The notes under the pieces: generated by a model | The model's database searches: none | What the model saw: the letters and a program-made list of their open reading frames with translations, nothing else | Told to the model about the DNA's origin: nothing | Program-made: the position numbers and the translations under genes | Source: Diphasiastrum complanatum | Taxonomy: Eukaryota; Streptophyta; Lycopodiopsida; Lycopodiales; Lycopodiaceae | NCBI GenBank assembly: GCA_029204225.1 | Contig: CM055107.1 | Location: forward strand, 15,556,900 to 15,620,899 | Reading direction: 5' to 3' | Length of the DNA: 64,000 bases | Shown here: positions 11,980-23,639 of the stretch, in pieces | Position numbering within the stretch: position 1 is the first letter of the stretch | Layout of the letters: every line of letters begins with the position of its first letter

Positions 11980-12200
11980 GTAAGCTTTCATCATTGTGGT
12001 TGTAGTGTTAATGGTTGTAGGGTTAATTGATAGTGATAGTGGATCTTAGTGTTAATTGTGGATCATCTATGCATGCTGGATTTGGATTTATGTTATCGCT
12101 CTCATGGGATCGAACCTTGCGTGACATCTAACCTCGTCTCCTTGATGCTTGTGTGCTTGGATCTAGGGTTGAGGCTAGGGTAGAAATTAGCCCCGCAACA
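11394..12200 (+). mobile_element. 5' LTR of a Ty3/gypsy element
   Basis: The segment begins TGTTGGAGG and ends CCGCAACA, a TG...CA LTR with inverted TGTTG/CAACA ends, 807 bp. It is followed at once by a primer-binding site of the type common in Athila/Ogre-like gypsy elements. A (GA)n tract lies in its middle. No second copy of this LTR is visible, so the element is truncated on the right or broken by the insertion at 15633. Confidence 0.7.
11901..11976. repeat. (GA)n microsatellite
   Basis: About 76 bp of GA inside the LTR at 11394-12200, about 220 bp before its 3' end. Confidence 0.95.
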
Positions 12201-12222
12201 ATTTTGGCGACGTTGCCAGGGA
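12201..12222 (+). other. Primer-binding site of gypsy element
   Basis: ATTTTGGCGACGTTGCCAGG directly follows the LTR. It matches, with two substitutions, the TTTGGCGCCGTTGCCGGGG sequence found after the 5' LTR of many plant gypsy elements of the Athila/Tat group. Confidence 0.7.
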
Positions 12223-14820
12223 GCTTCGCCAATTTATCAGTTTGCAGCATGTTTGGATGGATGTTAGCTTGCATTAGGCATCTTGTTTTGGCATAAGTAG
12301 GTCAAATCTGCATTTTAGGATAAGATTGAGAGTGATTTTGGTTGATTTAAGTGGATCTTCTTGTTTGAAATCTAATCTGATTGTTGTGAGCAGGTGAAAT
12401 ACCCTATTACGCATATTTTTCTTGAATTACTATTTTGTGATGCAAAACCCCCATGAACCTACTCAACTGATGAAGATAACCACCAAATATAAAAAAATAT
12501 CTAATGCTCTCTACAATGACAAGTTATTCAAAGATATATTGAAGATAAAGAGGCCTAAAATAAATGTGACTGAAGGAAGGACTATATCTCGAAGGGCAGT
12601 AATGAAACGACATGAATCTTAATAAGAAGGCTAGCACTAAGAGAAGACCATTTCAACAGACTCATTTACTACGCCTCACGCAAACGTTGCAGCCTTCCAT
12701 GTGCATGCTTCTCATTAGAGCAAAGTCGTGTGATAAGGATGCCACCTAGGAAATGTACACTTGTAATTTTCCTATGGGATGGAATTAGTTAATCAAATTA
12801 AATAAGAAGCAGCATGTCGATTACTAAAAAGTTGTGTACTTTTGCGCTCATTCCCTATATGTAGACCACTTACGCTTCAATACAACCACCGAGTTTTTCA
12901 AGAGATCACAGAGAGAGTTTGAATCTTCAAGTTTTCTCTTCTCTTTGCTTTCATAAGCCTTCTGCTTGCCTAGTTCTTTTGTTTCTGACAGTTGAAAAGC
13001 CTCACCTTGTCGGATGTGCTTATGATTGTAACTCTGGTCAGACACTTCCTTAAGCCTTGATACTGTCATATGCGAGCAACCGTAAATTCATTGCTAAGAT
13101 GGTCTTTAAAACTTATTGGTTATTTGATTGTCTGTGTGATTGAATAATTGATTGCTTGGACCAAGTCATGAAATCAAGTTATTCATCTAGAAGATCACCT
13201 CACCTATCTAAGATGGGTCAGTCGTTCTTTTGAATGAGCCCTTTCTGTTGGTGAGGATAGATTATCAAACTACATTTGGATTGTGCCGAGACATTTGTAT
13301 GTTTCTCTGCCTTGGTTTATCTGATGCAACATCTTGTCTGACAAACTTTATTAGGTGCATAGACCGATAGATCGGTCTGGCCGATAAGTCAGATACACTA
13401 ATCAATAATGCAACATGTTGGATATGAGATTAGTCGACATCAATATCTTTCACTTTTGTATGTTTGAAACCACATCCTAATTGGTGATACTGGTCGTCGA
13501 TACTTCTAAATGCCCGTTGACAACCAACTTTTAATCCAAGAACAATAAATGAGTTAAAAACATCTAAAATCACAACATAAAACAGTCTCTTTGGGGAACC
13601 ACAATCTTTTATACTACATATCCTTACATTTAAGATAAGTATAACACGACAGCAAGGGAAGCTATTCAAATTACGAATTTTAAGATCCATTTGGATCTAA
13701 AAAATAAAAATAAAATAAAAATCGGTCATTTCTGTCTGACTTGAGCAAAAAGGAGGCAAAATCGTCATCAGATCTTATACTTTTTACTCTCTTACAGGAA
13801 ATATTCGCCGAGTTGCAGGAAGGTTTGGTTCCATTCACAAAACCTTCAGTTGAAGGGCGGAGGTTATTTTCCAACAGATTTGCAATACTATTAGAAAATA
13901 TCAAAAAATCATCAAAACCCTAAAAAATACAAAAAAAGAAACCTTCATCTGATTCACTATGAATAGGCATGATTCAGATCTATCTACTGCCAGGTCGACA
14001 AAGAATAATACTAAAAATAGAAGGCCAAAGTGGCTATTCATCTAGTTGTTGGTAATCTTTTGTGCAAAATTTACAACTTTCTACAAAAATATCAATTCTC
14101 TGAGAAGAACCTTCGCCAGAGTTTGCGGCAGTCCTACTTACTATTTTGATTATCAGTGAGTTGGACAAATGTTTCCGTCAAGGCCATTTGTCATATTGAT
14201 CTATTTTTGTCAAAAAGAGATCTTTTTGCAAAAATAACAATATTACTCTTGCAACCTTCGCTTAAACCTTCGCTGACTCTCCTGAGGACTCTATTTATAA
14301 TAAATAATTGACGAAGATTACATTTATCAAGATCTTGCAAAAAGTTTTATTTAATCCTCGTCCAGATGAAAAAATTGATTGTTCGTCAAAAAGAACCTTC
14401 GCCAGTCCTACCCTAGATTTATCTATGTCAAATTTAATAATGAAAAATCAACGAAGGTTAATTTTTTTTTAATTTGTCAAAAAATAACCAGATTAGTGAG
14501 TTTTTACCCAAAATAGTAGTGAAGAACCTTCGTCGAGTCTACCTTCATCCTACAAACCTTCGTATTTTCTATTTTTGATTTTTGATCTACCAAATCTAGC
14601 CTCTGTCAATTTTTTGAGTCACTTTGTTATATTTTGATAGCGATTTTGAAAAATCTCTATTTAGAAGTGTCAATCACTTAATCAAAGATCTTTTTCCAAG
14701 AAATTAGAAATATGATTATTGTCAAGTGATATAAGTTTTAGAAATATGATTATTGTCAAGTGATATAAGTTTTAGAGATCTAATATGAGGTAGGATTTGA
14801 TTGAAAAATCTAGATCCAAT
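12223..14820. other. Long leader between primer site and gag; repeated AACCTTCG words
   Basis: No supported gene. A short open patch at 12422-12622 and a 60-codon frame at 13741-13923 are unrecognised. The words AACCTTCG, ACCTTCA and CGAAGGTT recur at least ten times between 13840 and 14570. A 34-bp tandem duplication lies at 14707-14774. The stretch ends just before the gag at 14848 and is most simply the untranslated leader of the element whose LTR is at 11394. Confidence 0.45.
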
Positions 14821-14847
14821 CTCATTATCTGATTGAATTGATTCACA

Positions 14848-15632
14848 ATGGACATTCCAATAGTGATTCTTAGAAGGTCACCTCAGTTAGATATTCCAAA
14901 GTATAATGGGTTATCTGATCCTGTCAGATTTCTCAAAATCTATTCTGAATTATGTGAGATATATGGCGAAGTTTTTTCACAGGATAAACTTAAGCTATTT
15001 CTGATGGTCTTAATTGGAGATGCACAAGATTGGTTCTATAATCAAGATGAAATAGAACGTGTAGATTGAAAAGTTGTGAAGCGCCCATCACAAGATTTAA
15101 ACCTTGGAAATTTATGGAAGATCATTTTCTCCTTCAAAGTAAAATTAAAATGGGAAAGAGGGAAGGGATACGAGACTATAGAACAAGTTAAACACCTCAA
15201 ATTTGAGTGTGATCCCGATCTAATTGTTGATGAGGCTATGATTATGTGGTTTCTAACAGGTCTATCTAAGAGGATTAGACACGAGTTAAAACGCCATACA
15301 AAATATACATCTTTACAAAATGCTATGGACGATGCGATACAAGAAGAGGATGAAGATTTCGATGATGAACCGAATATTGGAATGCTGCCATATACAACAG
15401 GGCAAACCACTACTACATCCACCACTATTGCATCCATGAATATTAATGCTACTGTGGAATTAATGAACAAGTTCGAGAAACTTGGTCAAAAGCAGCAGAT
15501 GCAGTTGGATAAGATGCAGCCTCAGTTCGACGAAAAGTTGAAAGCCTTGGAGGAATTCCATGGTAAAGCAAACAAAGAACCTGAAAAGTTCGCTAAGATC
15601 TTTCCTAGTCGAGAAAATGTTTGGTGTTCAAT

Positions 15633-15636
<4 letters not shown>
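14848..15636 (+). pseudogene. Ty3/gypsy gag with one nonsense codon, cut by an LTR insertion
   Basis: One frame runs from ATG 14848 to 15636 with a single in-frame TGA at 15067-15069. It encodes a retrotransposon Gag core: IPKYNGLSDPVRFLKIY near residue 15, a helix ending GDAQDWFYN near residue 65, then the FLTGL block, a basic helix and an acidic segment, and a Gln/Lys-rich helix. No zinc knuckle is reached, because the frame ends at the boundary of the repeat starting at 15633. The TGA replaces an expected sense codon (TGG is one step away). It probably belongs with the LTR and primer site at 11394-12222. Confidence 0.7.
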
Positions 15637-16290
<654 letters not shown>

Positions 16291-16310
16291 TTAATGGATG
16301 AGAGAGAAAA

Positions 16311-16346
<36 letters not shown>

Positions 16347-16419
16347 GTATTATGCATTAGTTTAGGGTATTTAAGAGTGATAGATAAATAAATAGTGTTT
16401 GATAGAAAATTTATATTAG

Positions 16420-16463
<44 letters not shown>

Positions 16464-17295
16464 TGTATGTGTGTGTGTGAGTGTTTTGATTAAGATTTAG
16501 AGTAGTAGATGACTAGATAGTGTTTGATGGTAATTGTATGTTTGAATTTGCTTATAATAATGGTTCAATTGTGTAATATAGTGTTATTTTTTAATTGCTT
16601 GTGCATGTGACAAAAATATTCAAAAAAAAGAGAGCAAGCACTTAAAGAGTGAGCAATTGCACGTTTGTACTTAAGCTTTGAGTGAGTTTACTGGTGAGTT
16701 TGTGTTGTTTCAATTTGTTCTATTATTAGAATACGTTATCTAACATAGTAAGAAATTAAATGTAATTCGTCATTTTCATTTTGTTCAAAGCAATATCGTA
16801 TTTTACCGCATACACTAGCAATTAATTAATATGTAAAAGGTGAAATGTAGATAATTAAAATCCCCAATCCTAGGAATCTGAGACTTGATGGATCTCATAG
16901 AGATTTTAGATGACTGAATTGTGGTATTTTAGAATATTTGGATATTCTAAGAATATTTGTACCAAGAAGCCTTATTTAGTGCAAGAAATTGAAATGAAAT
17001 TTCTTTAGCTTTTGGATTTGATTTTTGAAATAAAGTAAAATCACCCAAAATTTCATGTAATTGGGATTATATGAAGGTGATAAGTATTTATTTTGGATAA
17101 GATCTACCCATTTGAATGATTTATAACTTAGTGTATCTTTTGGAATTTGAATTGGTATTCATGAGTAGAAGCAAGCAATTAAAGAATTGTTGCATCTATG
17201 AGTACTTATTCAGATGGAAAGATCAGACTAAGAATAATGGTTCATGGGTAAGATTTGAAAGCTGAATTCCATGCTAAAACTAGTTGAAGAGAAAG
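16291..17295. other. Internal remnant between two LTR-like repeats
   Basis: No coding region. Holds (GT)n at 16312-16343, (GA)n at 16422-16460 and AT-rich sequence. At about 1 kb it is too short for an autonomous element. Confidence 0.5.
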
Positions 17296-17883
17296 TGTTA
17301 AAAATTCAACTAGTTTAGTTGTATTTGCTACATTTGTTTATTTGGCAATTGAGGCCAATTTCATATTAGACTTAAAGTTTGACTTTTCAAACTTATATTA
17401 GTCTAAATGCATTTGATTAAACATTTTTAAAAAGTGTGGAAAAGTTTAGAAGTTGAGTTTGAATAGATTCAAATTTGAATGTTGGGTACATTGAATCTAG
17501 TCCTAAAAATAGTAGGATTTCTCATATTGGAGGGAAACCAAGTGGCAAGTTAGGTTTTGGACCTGTTATAAAAGAATGTAACTCATGGATAGAGAAAATA
17601 CTCTCTCTCGCTCTCTTATCTCATTCATGCTTATACATGGTTCTCTTGGATTCTACTATCCATTGGTGCACTATACTTGTAATATCTTGCAATTCTATGT
17701 GTACTATTATCAATAATTGTTATTTTTAGATCCACACGTGTGAAATATAGTAGCTTATTGTAGATGTACAGATAGCAATAGTACTTTATGTTTTGGTTCA
17801 TGTTTGATCAAGATCTATTAGAGTTTGCATCTCATTTTGTGTGTAGATGCTGATTTTTCTACATTGGCAAGATTGGTGATATG
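17296..17883 (+). mobile_element. LTR-like repeat, right copy, first part, split by copia insertion
   Basis: Begins TGTTAAAAATTCAAC and parallels 15633-16290, including the TATAAAAG box at about 17567. It is interrupted after ATATG (17879-17883), the target duplication of the copia element, and resumes at 24295. The rest, 24300-24345, aligns with 16255-16290 and ends TTTCACA, the inverse of the TGTGA start. Confidence 0.65.
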
Positions 17884-18538
17884 TGTGAAAAATACAGATC
17901 CTAAGTGGATCTAAACTCCAAGATCATTGGCTTGAATGCTTGCACTCCAAACTACATAAGCTAGGAATTGGCAACACATTCTATGCTACCTAGAATGCAA
18001 AGAACTTGATCAAAAAGCATTTATCACAAATGGAAACTTCCATAAACATCAAGTGCGGCCCAAAATAACATTATACAGTCCATAATACATCAGCCTATCA
18101 CTTTTGGAAAGCACCTAAGATCATACACAATAGCTTGAAGACAATACACACAACAATGCTCTCAATGGAGGAAGAAACAATGACAATGATCTATTGATCT
18201 CAATGAAGCATACAAAAGGTTTCTCCAACCTGTTCTCCACGACTTCCCTACTATTTATGGATGAGGAAGATGACTCTCTCTCCTCTCTCTAGAAGGTACT
18301 TGACCCTAGATATTCCCTATATAGGAAAAATAGCTAAAAATGGCTTATATGACCAAAATACATCAAAATGGTCTCATTTTGAAGGGTATGAAGTTTGACA
18401 CTTCATCATACTGAAAAAATACAGTAAATAAAAACATTGTGGCCTGGTTCACACGTGTGAAACTCCAGAACCAAAACTATTTACAATTTTAGCCAATTTA
18501 GGCCTCAAACTAGCTAGGAAATGTTGACAATTTTCACA
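17884..18538 (-). repeat. 3' LTR of the copia element
   Basis: TGTGAAAA...TTTTCACA ends. Contains the 14-bp palindrome TTCACACGTGTGAA at 18448-18461 and the palindrome CCTATATAGG at 18316-18325, placed as an upstream E/G-box-like site and a TATA box for minus-strand transcription. The gag-pol stop codon lies within the first bases of this LTR. Confidence 0.95.
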
Positions 18539-21500
18539 CTCCCTCTTCAACATTGGATGCTAGTTTCAACATAGTCTTTGAGCACATTCCAAGATTAGAT
18601 CTATGCATTAAATATAGGTCCTTTCCCAATGGTTTGGTGAAGATATCAGCCACACACTCCTTTGAAGAGACATGTTGAAGCTCCACCTCTTTGGCAATGA
18701 CTTGATCTCTCACAAAATGGTGAGCAATCTCAATGTGCTTGCTCCTTGCATGAAAAACAGGATTGCTTGCCAAGCTTTGGGCTGAAAGGTTATCACAAAG
18801 TATGATTGGAGTCTTCTCTGGTTCCAGCAAGTGAAGATCCAATAACATCCTCTTGATCCAAAGAATCTCCTTGGTGCATGTTGTTAATGCCTTGTACTCG
18901 GCTTCGGTGGAAGATAGAGAGATAGTTGGTTGCTTCTTTGATAGCCACGAGACCACTCCATCTCCAAGATAGATTGCAAAGGCACTTGTTGACTTCCTAT
19001 CCATTTGATCACCTGCAAAATCTGAATCTGAAAATCCACAAAGGTTAGGTGTAGTACCTCCATACAAGATGCCAAAATCTCTAGATCCCGAGATGTATCT
19101 AAGTACTCTCTTTCCTAGCTTCCAATGAGCCTCACTAGGATCTTGCATAAATTGACTTAGTTTACCAACCACAAAGCTTAGATCAGGTCTTGTGATGGTT
19201 AACCATATAAGAGATCCTATTAGCTTTCTATAGAGAGTAATGTCCTTGAAGGATCTTTCATTACTTCTTGTAGTTAGCTTTACATTTGATTCCATAGGAG
19301 TAGAAACAACTTTACAATCTTCCATATGAAACCTTTTTAGAATAGAGTTAACATACTTTTCTTGACATATGAATGTAGATTTAGAAGTTCTAATAATCTC
19401 TATTCCTAAGATATAATGAAGTTTATCAAGATCTTGAATTTCAAACTCTCTTTTGAGTGCCATCTTGATTTCATCTATATCTAGATTGTTACCACCACTT
19501 AAGATAATGTCATCAACATAGATCAAAAGTAAAGTGATATCATTTTCATTCAATCTAAAGTAGAGAGAATGATCATACTCACTCATAACAAAGTTTTGAG
19601 AAAGTAAGAAGGAATTGAGCTTAGCATACCAACTCCTTGGTGCTTGCTTTAGCCCATACAAACTCTTTTGGAGATAGCACACATGATTAGGCTCATCATG
19701 TGAAACATAGCCCTCGGGTTGCTCCATGTAAATATCTTCTTCAAGATCACCATTCAAGAAGGCATTAGTAACATCCATTTGCCACATATCCCAATCATAA
19801 AGAGTTGCAAGAGAGATTAGGATTCGAATAGTTACCATCTTTGCCACGGGTGCAAAGGTCTCATCATAGTCAATACCATATTCTTGAGCATACCCCTTTG
19901 CCACCAACCTTGCCTTGTACTTGTTGATTGATCCATCTTGATTTGTCTTGATCTTGAAGATCCACTTACAACCAATTGCCTTCTTGTCCTTTGGAAGCTT
20001 TACCAACCTCCATGTGTTGCTTTTGATGAGTGCTTGATGCTCATGATCCATGGCTTGGATCCATTCCTTCTTTTGAATTGCTTCATCTACACAAGTTGGT
20101 TCATCAAAAGAGGTAAGAAAAGCAAAGTTAGAGTTGTCCACCACTTGCTTTCCTTTTTCATCATAGGTTAGCCTTGATGGCTTAGCCCTTTGCCTTTGAG
20201 TCTTCCTTGAAGTTTGCTTTGGAGTGGCATCTCCATCTTCATCCAAGACATCTTGCACATCATGATGATTAGTAGGCACATCAACATCAACATTCTCTTC
20301 ATGAAAGATGACATCCCTACTTATGACAACTTTCTTTGTAGAAGGAACGTACACTTTGTAAGCCTTGCTTACTTCACTATAGCCAACAAACACACCCTTC
20401 TTTGATGAAGGATCTTCTTTAGTTCTATCATCAAGTGTGATATTGACAAAACATGTACATCCAAAGATCCTACAATGCTTGACACTCGGCCTTCTACCAT
20501 AAAGAACCTCATGAGGAGTTTTACCATCCAAGGAAGCACTTGTCCATCTATTACATAGATAGTTAGCACATGCTAAAGCTTCCCCCCAAAAAGACTTAGC
20601 AAGATTAGCATGTAGTCTCATTGCCTTGGCACATTCACAAAGGGTTCTATTCTTCCTCTCGGCCACTCCATTCTGTTGTGGAGTCCTAGGACTAGACATC
20701 TCCCTCTTAATCCCATGTGCTATACAAAAGTCTTTGAACCTATTTGAGGTGTATTCCCCTCCATTATCAGATCTTAAGCATTTGATCTTTGTATTGAATT
20801 GGTTTTCCATTTCATTCTTGAACTTGACAAATGCAGCAAACACTTCATCCTTACTTTTAAGAAGATAGATCCAAGTATACCTACTAAAGTCATCAATGAA
20901 AGTTGCATACATCTTTGCCCCACCATTGCTAGTTGTACTAGAAGAATGAATATCAGAATGCACAAGTTGAAAAGCTTCTTTAGATCTAGAAGTAGATCTA
21001 GAATAAGCAAGTCTATGAGATTTGGACAAGGCACAATGTTCACAAACACTATTGTTTGCAACAAGACTTTTAGGGAGACCAAGAACAAGCTCTTTCTTTG
21101 CCATTACCTCCAAAGATTTGAAGTTGGGATGGCCCAACCTCTTGTGCCAAACTTCTTGGTTTGTCAATTGCTCCCTAGCCATACATCCTTCATGATTAGA
21201 GATCACACATGCATCAAGCTTGAAAAGTTTACCATGCCTCCTACCTTGAGCAATCAAGGATCCACATTTACTTATCAAACATGCATCTCCAATGAACTCC
21301 ACATCAAGTCCTTTGTCAATCATTTGACTTACACTAAGCAAATTCTTAGTGATTGAAGGAATGTACAAAACATTTTCAAGATTTGCTTTCCTATTTGTTG
21401 AAAGGGAAATAGGAATAGTGCCTATGCCTTTGATGTCACATTGACCATCATTTGCAGTGTAGATGATGTTACCTTCTCCCTCATAAGACAATAAGGATGT

Positions 21501-22496
21501 AAAGTATTCCTTATGTCTTGTCATGTGAGATGAGGCTCCACTATCAATCCACCAAGGATCATTATCATCTATGTTGGCTAACAAACTTGAAGTCATAACA
21601 AATGATTCACATGTGTTATGTTCTTCCTCATCTATTGTAAGATTTCCTTGCCTCTCTCCTTGCTCTCTTTTCTTCTTATAACATTCATTTGCAAAATGAC
21701 CTTTTATCCCACAATAAAAGCACTTGAACTTTGACTTATTGTTCTTAGTAGAAGAGGAAGAGGAAGAGTGATCATCATGATCAAAGTTACCACCTTTGGA
21801 CCATTTCCCTTTGCCTTTACCTTTGCCCTTGAATTTGCCTTTTGTGAAGAAAGCCTCTTCACCTCCACCTTGCAAGGATGCACCATCAAGCTTTGATTGC
21901 AACCTATGTTCTTCAGCCAATAAGATTTCTTGCAAGTCAACCACACTTGGCAAGACTCTTTGAATGGCAAAACTTTGCACAAGGTTAGCATGTTCATTTA
22001 GCAAACCATTCAACATAACTTGGACTATTTCACCATCTTTTATGTTCTCATCAATGCATGCTAAATCATCACTTAGGTCAATGCATGCTAAATCATCACT
22101 TAGGGACTTAACTCTCAAGATAAATGCATGAGCACTTTCACCCTCTCTTTGCCTACTAAAAAATATTTGTCTCCTTAGGGTCAATACCCTAGATGTGGAC
22201 TTTGATTCAAAGAGCTTCTTTAAGGCATTCCATGCCTCACTTGCACTTTGACACTTTCCAACTTCCTTGAGAAGTTCATTTGTAACATTCATTTTAATGA
22301 TATGAAGAGCCCTTTTGGCCTTCTTATCAAACCTTTGTTGCTCTTGAAGTGTGAGAGGTCTCTCTTCAATTTCTGCAACTATGTCCATGAGTTCATTCAA
22401 CTCAAGTAAGGACTCCATCCTCACTTTCCAAGTAGAGTAGTTTGATGAACTCAACCTTTCACTAGACTCTAGCATGATCCCACCATTGGAAGCCAT
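18534..22496 (-). CDS. Ty1/copia gag-pol polyprotein, intact (1320 aa)
   Basis: Single open frame from ATG (22494-22496) to TGA (18534-18536). Domains in order: UBN2-type Gag (about residues 1-230, with a Ser/Lys-rich linker); CCHC zinc knuckle CFYCGIKGHFANEC near 260; aspartic protease DSGASSHM near 320; integrase zinc finger (H-x-RLGHP ... CEHC) near 450-490; integrase core with VHSD, FIDDFSRYTW, RSDNGGEY and the PQQNGVAERKN catalytic Glu block (about 510-640); reverse transcriptase with RLVAKGYAQ, MDVTNAFLNG and the YVDD catalytic box (about 850-1080); RNase H with the DSDFAGD, RKSTS and SSTEAEYKAL motifs; and a C-terminal FTKPL block. These are the activities of a copia element: particle, maturation, cDNA synthesis and insertion. 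The length is normal. A 27-base tandem duplication at 22053-22106 repeats a nine-residue LSDDLACID unit in Gag without breaking the frame. Confidence 0.95.
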   Translation of the reverse strand: MASNGGIMLESSERLSSSNYSTWKVRMESLLELNELMDIVAEIEERPLTLQEQQRFDKKAKRALHIIKMNVTNELLKEVGKCQSASEAWNALKKLFESKSTSRVLTLRRQIFFSRQREGESAHAFILRVKSLSDDLACIDLSDDLACIDENIKDGEIVQVMLNGLLNEHANLVQSFAIQRVLPSVVDLQEILLAEEHRLQSKLDGASLQGGGEEAFFTKGKFKGKGKGKGKWSKGGNFDHDDHSSSSSSTKNNKSKFKCFYCGIKGHFANECYKKKREQGERQGNLTIDEEEHNTCESFVMTSSLLANIDDNDPWWIDSGASSHMTRHKEYFTSLLSYEGEGNIIYTANDGQCDIKGIGTIPISLSTNRKANLENVLYIPSITKNLLSVSQMIDKGLDVEFIGDACLISKCGSLIAQGRRHGKLFKLDACVISNHEGCMAREQLTNQEVWHKRLGHPNFKSLEVMAKKELVLGLPKSLVANNSVCEHCALSKSHRLAYSRSTSRSKEAFQLVHSDIHSSSTTSNGGAKMYATFIDDFSRYTWIYLLKSKDEVFAAFVKFKNEMENQFNTKIKCLRSDNGGEYTSNRFKDFCIAHGIKREMSSPRTPQQNGVAERKNRTLCECAKAMRLHANLAKSFWGEALACANYLCNRWTSASLDGKTPHEVLYGRRPSVKHCRIFGCTCFVNITLDDRTKEDPSSKKGVFVGYSEVSKAYKVYVPSTKKVVISRDVIFHEENVDVDVPTNHHDVQDVLDEDGDATPKQTSRKTQRQRAKPSRLTYDEKGKQVVDNSNFAFLTSFDEPTCVDEAIQKKEWIQAMDHEHQALIKSNTWRLVKLPKDKKAIGCKWIFKIKTNQDGSINKYKARLVAKGYAQEYGIDYDETFAPVAKMVTIRILISLATLYDWDMWQMDVTNAFLNGDLEEDIYMEQPEGYVSHDEPNHVCYLQKSLYGLKQAPRSWYAKLNSFLLSQNFVMSEYDHSLYFRLNENDITLLLIYVDDIILSGGNNLDIDEIKMALKREFEIQDLDKLHYILGIEIIRTSKSTFICQEKYVNSILKRFHMEDCKVVSTPMESNVKLTTRSNERSFKDITLYRKLIGSLIWLTITRPDLSFVVGKLSQFMQDPSEAHWKLGKRVLRYISGSRDFGILYGGTTPNLCGFSDSDFAGDQMDRKSTSAFAIYLGDGVVSWLSKKQPTISLSSTEAEYKALTTCTKEILWIKRMLLDLHLLEPEKTPIILCDNLSAQSLASNPVFHARSKHIEIAHHFVRDQVIAKEVELQHVSSKECVADIFTKPLGKDLYLMHRSNLGMCSKTMLKLASNVEEGV
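18539..18548 (-). other. Polypurine tract of the copia element
   Basis: The minus strand reads GAAGAGGGAG immediately before the TGTGA start of the 3' LTR. It doubles as coding sequence for the last residues of the polyprotein. Confidence 0.85.
22053..22106 (-). repeat. 27-bp tandem duplication inside copia gag
   Basis: The unit containing ATGCATGCTAAATCATCACT occurs twice in direct succession, adding nine residues in frame. It looks like a recent slippage event in this copy. Confidence 0.85.
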
Positions 22497-23627
22497 GATT
22501 CTAATGTTTCTTCAACTTTTAGGTTCTGTCCTAAAGCACTTAGCACTCACTTTTCTCTCAACAAATGATAGATAAAGACTTCTATCTTGAACCTAGATGG
22601 TTTCCAAGCATAGAAAGGAAGATTGAAACACATGCAACACTTTGCACACACTAAGAATGGATTACAAAATCAAACCAACCTGAACACACTCTTGCTTAAG
22701 CTCTCAAACTTTCCAGCAAGTGACCAAATCAAGTTATGGTGTGAAGAGTTACTTGCATTCTTAGAAAATACCCAAAACTAGGATGCCAAGATTACCTAGT
22801 AATGAACAAACTTGATCAACATATGATCAACACACTAAGATATTGATTCAACCTGTAAAACCACATGTAAACCACACTTCTAAAAGTTTATAAACTCCAG
22901 CAAGTGATAAATACAAGATTTAGAGGTGAATGAATGAGCACACTTAGTGAATCACAAGACTAGCTTCACTATCTTGTCAAATCTTGCTGTTTAGATGTAG
23001 ATCTAAGATCACTTCACATGAGAATGTTCCTCAACCTGTTAAGAACCTGAAAACACACTTGCATAATGGTTAACACCTTCCAGCAAATGCTCCAATCAAA
23101 TTACATAAGGAGAGTTACTTACATGCTCAACAAAGTACACCAAAATTTATGCCAAAATTGATGACAATCTTTACAATATGCTCTTCACAATGGAGCTTAC
23201 AATATGTTCACCCAAAAAAGGGGATCTTTCATCCAAATGGGAGCTTTGCTTAGCCTTTAGGAGAATTACAACTCACTCAAAAGAGCATTTGTCATCCACT
23301 TAAGGAGAAGTTTCATCCACTTAAGGAGAGTGTTCATCCAAGAATGGAGATTGTCAACAATAGGATTGAAAAGAACATTGTTAGTATTGAATATGCACAA
23401 GCCTCACAATCACAAATGATTAGGTGTTATGATCTGATCCAAAATAGTTTCTTTTCAGCCTCTGATCTTCAATAGACCTGAAATATGCTTTTGATCCACA
23501 AGTTCAACTCACAAAACAAAGGTTAGTAAGATTTGATCAACAAAGCAATGCAAAATCATGCTAGAACTTGATCAAACATCCAAATATCACCAAAAATGGA
23601 ATACTTACTGTAAATAGAAGCCAACCA
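22497..23627 (-). other. Untranslated leader of the copia element
   Basis: 1.13 kb between primer site and gag ATG, with no long frame. Its right half repeats short words: CCAGCAAGTGA/CCAGCAAATGC next to CAACCTG appears at about 22713, 22891 and 23082, and TCATCCACTTAAGGAGA appears twice at 23293-23330. This is an unusually long, internally repetitive leader. Confidence 0.7.
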
Positions 23628-23639
23628 GCTCTGATACCA
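23628..23639 (-). other. Primer-binding site of the copia element
   Basis: The minus strand reads TGGTATCAGAGC, complementary to the 3' end of plant initiator tRNA-Met, with no gap from the 5' LTR. Confidence 0.9.

Noticed and set aside
19938-21356. Plus-strand open frames of 63-185 codons
   Set aside because: They lie antisense to the intact copia gag-pol frame and have no recognisable domain.
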